This document shows positions 39,791 to 48,083 of a DNA stretch of 64,000 bases, one piece after another. The DNA is from Gemmobacter lutimaris (lineage in GTDB: Bacteria > Pseudomonadota > Alphaproteobacteria > Rhodobacterales > Rhodobacteraceae). The stretch spans positions 1 to 64,000 of the forward strand of contig NZ_QXXQ01000018.1 in assembly GCF_003570715.1 (NCBI RefSeq), in the 5' to 3' direction. Each line of letters opens with the position of its first letter. Position 1 is the first letter of the stretch. Both the position numbers and the translations under genes were made by a program. Below the pieces are notes generated by a model. That model worked only from the letters and a program-made list of their open reading frames with translations, had not been told where the DNA came from and made no database searches.

Positions 39791-41227
39791 TTATTCGGCG
39801 GCGACGCTTGCCGGCTGCGCCAGATAGGCTTCGATCGCATCGGCGGCCTCGCGCCCGTCGCGGATCGCCCAGACCACAAGGCTGGCGCCGCGCACGATGT
39901 CGCCCGCGGCGAACACGCCCGGAAGCGCCGTCTGATGGGTCTGGAAATCGGCCTTCACGGTGCCCCAGCGGGTCACGGCAAGTTCCGGCACGCCCCAGAG
40001 CGTCGGCAGATCCTCAGGTTCAAACCCCAGCGCGGTGATCACCAGATCGGCGGGTTCGACGTAATCCGCACCCTCGATCACCTCGGGGGTCTGGCGGCCG
40101 GTCGCGTCGGGGGCGCCAAGGCGCATCTTCTGCACCATCACGCCTTCGACCGCCCCATTCCCGGCAAAGCCCTTGGGCGCCGCCAGCCAGACGAATTCGA
40201 CGCCCTCTTCCTCGGCATTCTGGGTCTCGCGGCGCGAGCCGGGCATATTGGCCTTGTCGCGGCGATAGAGACATTTGACCGAAGTTGCGCCCTGACGGAT
40301 CGCCGTGCGCACGCAGTCCATCGCCGTATCGCCACCGCCGATCACCACCACGCGCTTGCCGCTGGCATCCAGATCGCCATTGTCGAAGGCCTCGACCTCG
40401 TCACCAAAGCTTTTGCGGTTCGAGGCGGTCAGGTAATCCAGCGCCTGAACGATCCCCTTCTGGCCGACACCCGGCCCACCGACGTCGCGCATCTTGTAGA
40501 CGCCCGTGGCGATCAGCACCGCGTCATGCTGGCCGCGAATGGCATCGAAGCTCAGATCTTCGCCAACCTTGCAGTTCATCACGAAGCTGACGCCCGAGGC
40601 TTCCAGTTGGTCGATGCGCTGCATCACCACCGGCTTTTCAAGCTTGAAGCCGGGGATTCCATAGGTCAGCAGCCCGCCCGCACGATCATAGCGGTCATAG
40701 ACCGTGACCTGAAAACCCTTGCGGCGCAGCATGTCTGCCGCAGCAAGGCCGCCCGGACCCGCGCCGATGATACCCACGCTTTCGGCGCGTTCCACCGCCG
40801 GCTTAACCGGCTTTACCCAGCCGTTTTCCCAAGCGGTATCAGTGATGTATTTCTCGACCGAACCAATGGTCACGGTGCCATGGCCCGATTGTTCAATCAC
40901 ACAATTGCCTTCACACAGCCGGTCTTGCGGGCAGATGCGGCCGCAGATCTCGGGAAAGGTGTTGGTCGCCTGGCTCAGCGCATAGGCCTCTTCCAGACGG
41001 CCCGAGGCGGTCATGCGCAGCCAGTCGGGGATGTTGTTGTGCAACGGGCAATGCGACTGGCAATAGGGCACGCCGCACTGGCTGCACCGGCTGGCCTGTT
41101 CCGCCGCCTTCTGCGCGGCAAACTCCCGATAGATTTCATGGAAATCCTGCGCACGCAGATCGGCCGGACGCTTCTCGGGCATTTCCCGATCGACGGTCAC
41201 AAACTGAAGCATCCGTTCCTTGGCCAT
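39791..41227 (-). CDS. gltD: Glutamate synthase (NADPH) small subunit
   Basis: FAD/NADPH-dependent subunit that feeds electrons to GltB. The 478-residue protein has N-terminal cysteine clusters for 4Fe-4S centres (CSQCGVPYCQSHCPL and CGRICPQDRLCEGNC), an FAD-binding GIIGAGPGGLAAADML (about 146-161), an NADPH-binding VVVIGGGDTAMDCVR, and the late FAVAAGD-type FAAGDIVRGASLVVWAI. The ATG at 41227 (MAKERML) is used; the codon seven upstream is TTG. GGGAGG lies about 12 bases before it. Confidence 0.96.
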   Translation of the reverse strand: MAKERMLQFVTVDREMPEKRPADLRAQDFHEIYREFAAQKAAEQASRCSQCGVPYCQSHCPLHNNIPDWLRMTASGRLEEAYALSQATNTFPEICGRICPQDRLCEGNCVIEQSGHGTVTIGSVEKYITDTAWENGWVKPVKPAVERAESVGIIGAGPGGLAAADMLRRKGFQVTVYDRYDRAGGLLTYGIPGFKLEKPVVMQRIDQLEASGVSFVMNCKVGEDLSFDAIRGQHDAVLIATGVYKMRDVGGPGVGQKGIVQALDYLTASNRKSFGDEVEAFDNGDLDASGKRVVVIGGGDTAMDCVRTAIRQGATSVKCLYRRDKANMPGSRRETQNAEEEGVEFVWLAAPKGFAGNGAVEGVMVQKMRLGAPDATGRQTPEVIEGADYVEPADLVITALGFEPEDLPTLWGVPELAVTRWGTVKADFQTHQTALPGVFAAGDIVRGASLVVWAIRDGREAADAIEAYLAQPASVAAE

Positions 41228-41290
41228 GAGCCACGCCTCCCTCGGCAAATCGGTGGGTGCGCATTGATACTCCGGGCCGGATTCGAATAA

Positions 41291-41370
41291 AAGTCAGTAT
41301 AGTTTACCTATATGCGGCTTTTTTCGAAAAAACGTCTGCCATTCTGACTTAAATCTCTCAATTTAGGTAA
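41291..41370 (-). promoter_or_regulatory. AT-rich control region of gltD with interleaved inverted repeats
   Basis: The 162-base gap upstream of gltD is strikingly AT-rich. It holds TATACT on the minus strand (41296-41301) as a -10 candidate, a perfect 14-base palindrome TTTTTTCGAAAAAA (41319-41332), and two inverted pairs: AAGTCAG (41291-41297) with CTGACTT (41344-41350), and TTACCTA (41304-41310) with TAGGTAA (41364-41370). These suggest binding of a nitrogen or amino-acid regulator; no protein can be named. Confidence 0.45.
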
Positions 41371-41389
41371 GAACGATTTCCCTATCACA

Positions 41390-42196
41390 TCAGAAGCCCA
41401 GCAAAAGAGCCGTCAAGGCCATCCCGCCGACAATGATTCGCCACCAGCCGAACAGCGCATAGCCATGGCGCGAGACGTAGCCGAGCAGCCATTTCACCAC
41501 CAGAACTGCGGAAATCAGGGCCAGAACGAAGCCCACCGCGATTTCGGTCATCGCGCCGCTGTCCAGCATGTGCCGGCTTTTCCACAGGTCATAGGCAAAG
41601 GCCGCACCCATGGTCGGCATCGACAGGAAGAAGGAAAACTCTGCCGCGCCACGCTTGCCAACACCCAGAAGCAAGCCCCCGACAATGGTAGAGCCGGAGC
41701 GCGAGACACCGGGGATCATCGCAAGGCACTGGAACAGGCCGATTTTCAGCGCCACGCCCAAGGGCACATCCGTCGCGTCCTCATAGCGCGGCGTCAGCCT
41801 CATGCGATCCACCCACAACAGAACCACCCCGCCCCACAGCAGGTTGATGGCGATCAACATAGGCGTTTCGAACAGGACCCGTTTGATGAAGTCATGCGCC
41901 AGCACCCCCACCACCACGGCAGGAAAGAAGGCCAGCGCGACGGCGACGATGAAGCGGAACGATTTCGGGTCGCTGCGGGCGGTAGAAAACACCTGCCACA
42001 GCTTTGCCGAATAGACCGACAGCACCGCCAGAACAGCGCCAAGCTGGATCACCACCTCAAAGGTCTTGCCCGCGCTTTCAAAGCCGATGAAATGCCCCAG
42101 AAGCAGCAGATGTCCGGTCGAGGAGACCGGAATGAACTCGGTCAGGCCCTCGACAATGCCGAGGACCGCGGCGCTCAGCAGCGACTGGTCGGCCAT
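41390..42196 (-). CDS. uppP: Undecaprenyl-diphosphate phosphatase
   Basis: Integral membrane enzyme recycling the lipid carrier for peptidoglycan synthesis (BacA family, bacitracin resistance). The 268-residue protein has the two family motifs: [19 protein letters not shown] (about 16-34) and [17 protein letters not shown] (about 163-179), with eight or so membrane helices. It follows the NDUFA9-like gene after 3 bases and probably forms an operon with it. Confidence 0.96.
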   Translation of the reverse strand: MADQSLLSAAVLGIVEGLTEFIPVSSTGHLLLLGHFIGFESAGKTFEVVIQLGAVLAVLSVYSAKLWQVFSTARSDPKSFRFIVAVALAFFPAVVVGVLAHDFIKRVLFETPMLIAINLLWGGVVLLWVDRMRLTPRYEDATDVPLGVALKIGLFQCLAMIPGVSRSGSTIVGGLLLGVGKRGAAEFSFFLSMPTMGAAFAYDLWKSRHMLDSGAMTEIAVGFVLALISAVLVVKWLLGYVSRHGYALFGWWRIIVGGMALTALLLGF

Positions 42197-42199
42197 GAA

Positions 42200-43186
42200 T
42201 CAGGCCTTGCGCAGGTTCTTTGCCGAAGCCTTGATCGCGTCATACTGGCCGGACGGACGATAGGGCCACAGGTAATCGGGCAGCACCGCGCCCATGGCGG
42301 CGGGCTGGATTCCAAGGTCGGCAAAGCCCTTGGCCCCCGGCGCCACCACGTTGTCGCGGTAAAGATTCTTCAACTGATCGCCGGTCAGAACCTTGTTTTC
42401 GATCAGGCCCAGCGTCACCGCCTGCACGGCATCAAAACCGAAAGCAATCAGACGGCCAACAAAACGCGGCAGCGGCAGCAGCAGGCGGCGGCGGTTGATG
42501 ACATGCAGCATGCCCTTCATCAGGTCATGGAAGCTTTCAACATCCGGGCCGCCCAGCTCATAAACGCCCGGTGCGGCCTGCCCCAGGGCACCTTTCACGG
42601 CGGCCGCAGCCACATCCTCGACATGCACAGGCTGGAACCGGGTCGCGGCGCCAAACATCGGGATTACCGGCGCCATCCGCGCCATGGCGGCGAAACGGTT
42701 GAAGAAGCCATCCTCGTTGCCGAAGATGATCGAGGGGCGCAGGATCATCGCCGACGGGAAGGCAGCCAGAACAGCGGCCTCACCCTCGGCCTTGGTGCGT
42801 GAATAGTCGCTGTCGCTGTCCTTGTCGGCGCCCAGCGCCGAAACATGCACCAGATGCGCCACACCCGCCTCGGCCGCAAGCCGCGCCACCCGGCCGGCAC
42901 CTTCGGCCTGCACGGCATCGAAGCCGTTTTTGCCGACTGCGTTCAGGATGCCCACGCAGTTCACCACGGCATCGGCGCCGGTCAGCGCCGCGCGCACGCT
43001 TGCATCGTCACGGATGTTGCACAGCACAGGCTCCACCTGCCCCACAACGCCATAGGGGCGCACGAACAGCGCCTCGTTCGGGCGACGGACAGCGACGCGC
43101 ACGCGCCAGCCCTCTTTCGCCATGCGCCGCGCCACATAGCGCCCCACGAAGCCCGAACCCCCGAAGATCGTGACCAGCTTGCTCAT
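42200..43186 (-). CDS. NAD(P)-binding protein of the complex I NDUFA9 family
   Basis: An atypical short-chain dehydrogenase of 328 residues with the Rossmann motif VTIFGGSGFVGRYVARRM at the N-terminus, NCVGILN (about 78-84), VHVSALGAD and YSRTKAEGEAAV (YxxxK), then ILRPSIIFGNED. This pattern is that of the alphaproteobacterial proteins related to the NDUFA9 subunit of respiratory complex I. The conserved start is at 43186; codons upstream run into a tRNA promoter region. It is followed by uppP. Confidence 0.85.
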   Translation of the reverse strand: MSKLVTIFGGSGFVGRYVARRMAKEGWRVRVAVRRPNEALFVRPYGVVGQVEPVLCNIRDDASVRAALTGADAVVNCVGILNAVGKNGFDAVQAEGAGRVARLAAEAGVAHLVHVSALGADKDSDSDYSRTKAEGEAAVLAAFPSAMILRPSIIFGNEDGFFNRFAAMARMAPVIPMFGAATRFQPVHVEDVAAAAVKGALGQAAPGVYELGGPDVESFHDLMKGMLHVINRRRLLLPLPRFVGRLIAFGFDAVQAVTLGLIENKVLTGDQLKNLYRDNVVAPGAKGFADLGIQPAAMGAVLPDYLWPYRPSGQYDAIKASAKNLRKA

Positions 43187-43289
43187 GCTACGAGCCCTTC
43201 CCGGATGCTGCATTTTCGCCTGTCTCCATAACTTTAAGGGGATTTCCAAACAAGTCGCAAATCCTGTGAAGATTTTGCGATCCCCCCTG

Positions 43290-43318
43290 TTGACACCCCC
43301 GCGCGGCATCCGTAGATA
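43290..43318 (+). promoter_or_regulatory. Promoter of the first tRNA-Leu
   Basis: TTGACA (43290-43295) and TAGATA (43313-43318), spaced 17 bases, with the tRNA 5' end 16 bases downstream of the -10 box. This is a near-consensus sigma-70 promoter. Confidence 0.75.
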
Positions 43319-43333
43319 CCGCTTCACGACATC

Positions 43334-43418
43334 GCCCAGATGGCGGAATTGGTAGACGCGCTGGTTTCAGGTACCAGTGCCGCAAGGCGTGGAGGTTCGA
43401 GTCCTCTTCTGGGCACCA
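43334..43418 (+). tRNA. tRNA-Leu (anticodon CAG), copy 1
   Basis: 85 bases including the encoded CCA. The acceptor stem is GCCCAGA/TCTGGGC, the anticodon arm CTGGT-TTCAGGT-ACCAG has CAG at positions 34-36, the T arm contains GTTCGAG, and a long variable arm (TGCCGCAAGGCGT) identifies a class II leucine tRNA. It reads CUG codons, the most used leucine codon in this GC-rich genome. Confidence 0.97.
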
Positions 43419-43424
43419 ATTATC

Positions 43425-43460
43425 AAAAGGCCCGGCCCCTGCGAAGGTGCCGGGCCTTTT
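43425..43460 (+). terminator. Terminator after tRNA-Leu copy 1
   Basis: AAAAGGCCCGGC (43425-43436) and GCCGGGCCTTTT (43449-43460) form a perfect 12-bp stem followed by GGTTTT, a strong intrinsic terminator between the two tRNA genes. Confidence 0.9.
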
Positions 43461-43485
43461 GGTTTTCTCGCCTTCATTTCGTCTG

Positions 43486-43514
43486 TTGACAGCCCCCCGG
43501 AGCCCGCATAGAAG
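43486..43514 (+). promoter_or_regulatory. Promoter of the second tRNA-Leu
   Basis: TTGACA (43486-43491) and TAGAAG (43509-43514) are 17 bases apart. It copies the geometry of the first promoter, and the sequence from the -10 to the tRNA (CGCCTCACGACATC here, CGCTTCACGACATC in copy 1) is nearly the same, so the duplication included the promoter. Confidence 0.7.
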
Positions 43515-43529
43515 CCGCCTCACGACATC

Positions 43530-43614
43530 GCCCAGATGGCGGAATTGGTAGACGCGCTGGTTTCAGGTACCAGTGCCGCAAGGCGTGGAGGTTCGAGTCC
43601 TCTTCTGGGCACCA
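43530..43614 (+). tRNA. tRNA-Leu (anticodon CAG), copy 2
   Basis: Identical over all 85 bases to copy 1, including CCA, CAG anticodon and the long variable arm. It lies 196 bases downstream of copy 1 and has its own promoter and terminator. Confidence 0.97.
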
Positions 43615-43624
43615 AGACTTGCGA

Positions 43625-43658
43625 AAAGCTGCGCAACCCTCTCAGGTTGCGCGGCTTT
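43625..43658 (+). terminator. Terminator after tRNA-Leu copy 2
   Basis: AAAGCTGCGCAACC (43625-43638) pairs with GGTTGCGCGGCTTT (43645-43658), with one G-U pair in 14, followed by CGTCTTTT. Its sequence is unrelated to the terminator of copy 1. Confidence 0.85.
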
Positions 43659-43723
43659 CGTCTTTTGGACGTCTGGCTTTCCGGGCCGGGCATGCCCGCC
43701 GGAGCCAGATAAAAACCTGCGGA

Positions 43724-44356
43724 TCAGCCTTGTTTCCCGATCTGAAAGGCCGCTTTCAGGGCCTCGGCCCGCGCCCCTGTCAAGGCCGCGTCGCGGCCCG
43801 GACGATAGAGCGCAGTGCCCAGCCCGAATCCGTCAGCCCCCGCCGCGAGGTAGGGGGTCATCGTGCCGGTATCGATTCCCCCCACCGGCAGCAGGCGCGT
43901 GGCTGCCGGGAGAATCGCGCGCATGGCACGCACGGCCGCCGGGGGAATCATTTCCGCCGGAAAGAGTTTCAGAAAATGAGCCCCTGCCTCCAGCGCGGCG
44001 AATGCCTCGGTCACCGTTCCGACACCCGGCCCATAGATCATGCCATGCGCACGGGCCGCACCAGCCACGCGCGGATCGAAGTTCGGTGCGACGATCAGAC
44101 GCCCCCCCGCCTGCGCCACGGCATGCACTTCGGCGGCCTGCAACACGGTTCCCGCACCGATCACCGCGCTATCCCCGAAAGACCGTGCAAGCGCGGCGAT
44201 ACTGGCCAGCGGATCGGGCGAGTTCAGCGGCACCTCGATCAGGGTAATTCCCGCCGCCGTCAGCGCCGCGCCGACCGGGACCGCCTCGGCCGGGGTCAGG
44301 CCGCGCAAAATGGCGACCAGTGGACAGGCCGCAAAGGCCGTGTCGAATTCCATCAT
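43724..44356 (-). CDS. dgoA: 2-dehydro-3-deoxy-6-phosphogalactonate aldolase
   Basis: Cleaves KDPGal to pyruvate and glyceraldehyde-3-phosphate, the last step of the DeLey-Doudoroff galactose route. The 210-residue class I aldolase has [17 protein letters not shown] (proton-transfer Glu), IGAGTVL, and FLKLFPAE containing the Schiff-base Lys; GGID closes the barrel. The closely related KDPG aldolase is the alternative, but coupling to dgoK favours KDPGal. Two adjacent ATG codons (44356, 44353) fit; the first overlaps the dgoK stop as ATGA. Confidence 0.9.
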   Translation of the reverse strand: MMEFDTAFAACPLVAILRGLTPAEAVPVGAALTAAGITLIEVPLNSPDPLASIAALARSFGDSAVIGAGTVLQAAEVHAVAQAGGRLIVAPNFDPRVAGAARAHGMIYGPGVGTVTEAFAALEAGAHFLKLFPAEMIPPAAVRAMRAILPAATRLLPVGGIDTGTMTPYLAAGADGFGLGTALYRPGRDAALTGARAEALKAAFQIGKQG

Positions 44357-45237
44357 CCTGTGATCCCCGCCCGTGTTGCGATGTCCCAAAGTCCCAGCCG
44401 CGCCATGCCGGGTGCCGCGATGCGCGCCTCGGTGCCCGCAGCCTCCAGCGCGATCCGATAGCGCGCGGTCAGATCACCCCGCCCGATCAGCGTGACCGGC
44501 CCGGTCGGCACCATACCCGCCACCTCGTCGCCGATCAGAAGGCCCGAGAGATAATCCGCGATCTGCGCGGGTGCGAGTTGTCCGGTCAGGGCCAGCGCCC
44601 GCACCGAAAACGCCCGCACCAGCAGCGGACCCGCGGCCCGACCCGCCGCAAGGCCGCGTGCGAAAGCCGCAGGATCGAAGGGCCCCGGTTCCGCCAGACG
44701 TCCGAGGATCGACTGATGGCGCAAGAGCGCGAACCCCTCACCCGTCATACAGGTGCGGAAGGAGGTCAGACGCCCGGCCTCGGCCCTTGCCCATTTGCTG
44801 TGGGTGCCGGGCAGGACGAACAGCCCGTCGCCGCCACCCGCCGCCATATGGCCAATGATCTCGGTCTCTTCGCCGCGCATCACATCGGGCAGCCCCCCGG
44901 CATTGCCCAGCGCGCCGGTCACGAAATGCACGGCCCGCCCCGAAGCCGCGCGATGCGGCACCAACGCCCCGGCCAACGCCGCCGCATCCAGCGGCAGCGG
45001 CAGATAGGGCGTCTCGACCCAGCCATTGCGCGAGGTGACCATTCCCGAAGCGATGACTGCCAGCCTCTTGGGCCAGGGGGCTAACGCCTGCTCCATCACC
45101 ACATCGAACCCGCCCTGAGGCACCGAGAGGATGCCCCGTGCGGTGCCGATCTCATCCAGCACTGTGCCGCCCGGCCCCATCAGCCAGGCACGAAAGGACG
45201 AGGTGCCCCAGTCAATGCCGATCAGGCGTCCGGTCAT
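44353..45237 (-). CDS. dgoK: 2-dehydro-3-deoxygalactonokinase
   Basis: Phosphorylates 2-keto-3-deoxygalactonate before the aldolase. The 294-residue protein begins with the DgoK phosphate-1 motif [15 protein letters not shown], continues with [29 protein letters not shown] and [10 protein letters not shown], all typical of the family. It sits 10 bases after the lactonase gene and is coupled to dgoA. Confidence 0.93.
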   Translation of the reverse strand: MTGRLIGIDWGTSSFRAWLMGPGGTVLDEIGTARGILSVPQGGFDVVMEQALAPWPKRLAVIASGMVTSRNGWVETPYLPLPLDAAALAGALVPHRAASGRAVHFVTGALGNAGGLPDVMRGEETEIIGHMAAGGGDGLFVLPGTHSKWARAEAGRLTSFRTCMTGEGFALLRHQSILGRLAEPGPFDPAAFARGLAAGRAAGPLLVRAFSVRALALTGQLAPAQIADYLSGLLIGDEVAGMVPTGPVTLIGRGDLTARYRIALEAAGTEARIAAPGMARLGLWDIATRAGITG

Positions 45238-45247
45238 CCTACCCGCC

Positions 45248-46090
45248 TCACAGGATCACCCGCGGCTCGGCCAGCCCGGCGACCGGCGCGCGCAGAAGGT
45301 AGGTGCAGCCCTGCGCCGGATCGGGTGCCGCGATCCCCTCGCGCGCCGTGGTCACCAACATATCGCGCAGATCCGGTCCTCCGAAGGCCGGACAGGAACT
45401 GTGCCGCCCCGGCAGATCCAGATGATCCGTCGCGCGGCCCGCCATATCGAAACGCGTGACCCGCCCCGCGCCCCACAGCGCACACCACAGCCCACCCTCG
45501 GCGTCGATCACCGCACCGTCGGGGTTCAGGCCCTGCGCCGACAGATCAAGAAACGGCGCAGGATCACCTGCGGGCCAGCCCTCTGCATCCAGCGGCTGCC
45601 GCCAGATCCTGCCAGCTGCCGTATCGGCATAGAAAGCGGCGCGGCCATCGGGCACAAAACAAATGGCGTTCGGAATGGTCACGCCCGCCACGACCTGACG
45701 CACGGCCCCCCGGTAGTAGCGGTAAATCGCACCGCTGCCGGGTTCCGCCCGTTTGCCCATGGTGCCGAACCAGAACCCGCCCTGCCGGTCGGCCCGCCCG
45801 TCATTGGATCGGGTCGCGCGATCCTCTGCCTCGACCGCCACAAGCGGCACCAGCGCCCCGTCCCGCAGGTCCAGCACCGCCAGCCCTGTCTCGGTTGCCA
45901 TGATCATCCGGTCGGCATCCACCCACCCCGCCGCCGAGACCATCCGGTCGAAGCGCCATTCCAGCGGCCCGCTGTCATCGCGTGACAGAAGGCGTCGGTT
46001 CAGGATGTCGAACCAGAAGTAGCGCGCGCGCAGCGGGTGCCAGATCGGCCCCTCCCCCAGTTCGCAGGTGCGATCATCGAAAAGGCTCAT
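45248..46090 (-). CDS. SMP-30/gluconolactonase-family sugar lactonase
   Basis: The 280-residue beta-propeller hydrolase opens sugar-acid lactones produced by the dehydrogenase. It has the metal-binding Glu in CELGEGPIWHP (about 9-19), RSNDGRADRQGGFWFGTMG (about 113-131), IPNAICFVPDG and NPDGAVIDAEGGLW (metal Asp). Both L-arabino-1,4-lactone and D-galactonolactone are plausible substrates given the cluster. The start at 46090 has GGAGGCGG upstream and overlaps the yjfF stop as ATGA. Confidence 0.88.
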   Translation of the reverse strand: MSLFDDRTCELGEGPIWHPLRARYFWFDILNRRLLSRDDSGPLEWRFDRMVSAAGWVDADRMIMATETGLAVLDLRDGALVPLVAVEAEDRATRSNDGRADRQGGFWFGTMGKRAEPGSGAIYRYYRGAVRQVVAGVTIPNAICFVPDGRAAFYADTAAGRIWRQPLDAEGWPAGDPAPFLDLSAQGLNPDGAVIDAEGGLWCALWGAGRVTRFDMAGRATDHLDLPGRHSSCPAFGGPDLRDMLVTTAREGIAAPDPAQGCTYLLRAPVAGLAEPRVIL

Positions 46091-47061
46091 GTTCCGCCTC
46101 CGGCCAGCCGCGATTGCGACAGTTTCAGAAGGCCCTTCTGCAACAGGATGAACAGCAGCAGCAGCAGGCCGATCACGATTTTCGTCCACCAGCTCGACAG
46201 CGAGCCGTCAAAGACAATGTAAGTCTGGATCAGACCCATGGTCAGCACGCCGATCAGGGTGCCGAAAACATAGCCTGCCCCGCCGCTGAGTAGCGTGCCG
46301 CCGATCACCACCGCCGCAATGGCGGTCAATTCGGTGCCCACCGCCGACAGAGGATAGCCCGATCCTGTGTAGACAGAGAAGACGATCCCGGCGAGACCAG
46401 CCAGCAACCCGGACAAGGCATAGACAAGGATCGTCGTGCGCCCCTGCCGCACCCCCATCAGCCGGGCGGTCTGTTCACCACCACCAAGGGCATAAAGGCT
46501 CGTGCCAAAGCGGGTCTTGTGGGCCAAGACCATGCCGGCCAGCACGACCAGCACCATCAGCCCGCCGATCAGCGTCAGCCGCCCCTTGCCGGGCATGAGC
46601 CAATAGGCCGATTGCAGCGCCTTGTAGAACGGATGCTGGATCGGCACCGATTCAATGGTCAGCATGTAGGCCGCGCCGCGCGCAAGGAACATGCCTGCCA
46701 GCGTGACGATGAAGGCGGGCATGGCCAGCCGGTCGATCAGCCAACCCATCGCCGCGCCAAAGCCGGAGGTCAGCGCCAACAGCAGCAGGAACACAGGCAG
46801 CGGATGCAGCCCCGTATCGCGCAGCATCACCGCGATGAACATGCCGGAAAAGGCGATGACCGATCCGACCGAAAGGTCGATGCCGCCCGACAGGATCACC
46901 AGCGTCATCCCCACCGCGACGATACCCAGATAGGCATTGTCGGTCAGCAGGTTGCCCACAACACGCGTGGACAGCATCGCCGGGAACTGAAGCCAGCAGA
47001 TCGCATAGGCCACGATGAAGATGGCGATGGTCGCATAAAGCGGCAGCGCACGGGTTTTCAT
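46087..47061 (-). CDS. yjfF: Furanose-sugar ABC transporter permease
   Basis: Inner-membrane permease of 324 residues with about nine to ten helices in the BPD_transp_2 family. It has the typical DNAYLGIVAVGMTLVILSGG and GIDLSVGSV (about 60-68), MPAFIVTLAGMFLARG and GGGEQTARLMGV (the EAA-like cytoplasmic loop). With YtfT it would form the heterodimeric channel of the galactofuranose importer known from Escherichia coli. The start overlaps the ytfT stop as ATGA. Confidence 0.9.
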   Translation of the reverse strand: MKTRALPLYATIAIFIVAYAICWLQFPAMLSTRVVGNLLTDNAYLGIVAVGMTLVILSGGIDLSVGSVIAFSGMFIAVMLRDTGLHPLPVFLLLLALTSGFGAAMGWLIDRLAMPAFIVTLAGMFLARGAAYMLTIESVPIQHPFYKALQSAYWLMPGKGRLTLIGGLMVLVVLAGMVLAHKTRFGTSLYALGGGEQTARLMGVRQGRTTILVYALSGLLAGLAGIVFSVYTGSGYPLSAVGTELTAIAAVVIGGTLLSGGAGYVFGTLIGVLTMGLIQTYIVFDGSLSSWWTKIVIGLLLLLFILLQKGLLKLSQSRLAGGGT

Positions 47062-48083
47062 GCCTCTCCCTCCGGTGCGGCGGCCGGTGGGTCGCGGCGT
47101 GCCTTCATGGTATCTCGCCAGACACTCCATTCCGCCGCGATGCGGGGCGATTGCAGGACAAGGATCAGCAAGACCAGCCCGGCCTTGATGACGAGGTTGT
47201 ATTCCGACGGGAAGCCCGCCAACAGGATGCCGGTGTCGATGGTCTGGATGATCAGCGCCCCGATCAGGGCGGCCAGAATCGAGAACCGCCCGCCCAGCAG
47301 CGAATTCCCCCCGACGACCACGGCGAGAATCGCGTCAAGTTCCAGCCATAGCCCCGCGTTATTGGCATCGGCGCCGCGAATGTCGGCGGTGACGATGATC
47401 CCCGCCAGCGCCGCACAAAGACCCGAGCCGATATAGACCGCAATCAGCAGCACGGTCGCGTTGACGCCCGCAAGCGCACTGGCACGGCGGTTGATCCCCA
47501 CCGCCTCGATCAGCAGGCCAAGGGCGGTGCGCCGCATCAGCAGCGTCGCCAGCCCCCCCGCCACAAGCCACAGCCATGCGGGCACCGGCAGGCCCCAGAG
47601 GCTGCCCGAGCCAAGGAAGGCAAAACCGGGATCGGTGAAGGTCAGGATGCGCCCTTCGGTGATCAGCTGCGCGATGCCACGCCCCATGGTCATCAGGATC
47701 AGTGTCGCCACGAAGGGCTGAATGCCGACCACGGCCACCAGCACGCCGTTCCATAGCCCGGCCAGTGCCCCCGCCAGCAGCGCAACCGCCAGCGCGACGC
47801 CGGGACCATGGCCTGCGGCAATCGTCCATGCCGCCGCCGCACCGCAGATCGCCATGATGGCGCCCACCGACAGGTCGATGCCGCGCGTGGCGATCACCAG
47901 TGTCATGCCGATGGCCAGCAGGGCGACCGGCGCCCCGCGCTTCATCACGTCGATCACCGGCCCGACCAGACGGCCGTCATTGAAGGACAGGTTCAGAAAG
48001 CCCGGATAGAACAGGCTCACCAACCCCGCCAGCGCCAGAAGCGCAAGGATCTGCGGGGCAAGACGGCGCAGGGCTGCTGGCAT
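47058..48083 (-). CDS. ytfT: Furanose-sugar ABC transporter permease
   Basis: A 341-residue permease, the partner of YjfF: APVALLAIGMTLVIATRGIDLSVGAIMAI, FVATLILMTMGRGIAQLIT and AVGINRRASALAGVN mark the BPD_transp_2 family. It overlaps ytfR upstream by one base (TGATG) and yjfF downstream by 4, giving tight coupling of all three inner-membrane parts. Confidence 0.92.
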   Translation of the reverse strand: MPAALRRLAPQILALLALAGLVSLFYPGFLNLSFNDGRLVGPVIDVMKRGAPVALLAIGMTLVIATRGIDLSVGAIMAICGAAAAWTIAAGHGPGVALAVALLAGALAGLWNGVLVAVVGIQPFVATLILMTMGRGIAQLITEGRILTFTDPGFAFLGSGSLWGLPVPAWLWLVAGGLATLLMRRTALGLLIEAVGINRRASALAGVNATVLLIAVYIGSGLCAALAGIIVTADIRGADANNAGLWLELDAILAVVVGGNSLLGGRFSILAALIGALIIQTIDTGILLAGFPSEYNLVIKAGLVLLILVLQSPRIAAEWSVWRDTMKARRDPPAAAPEGEA

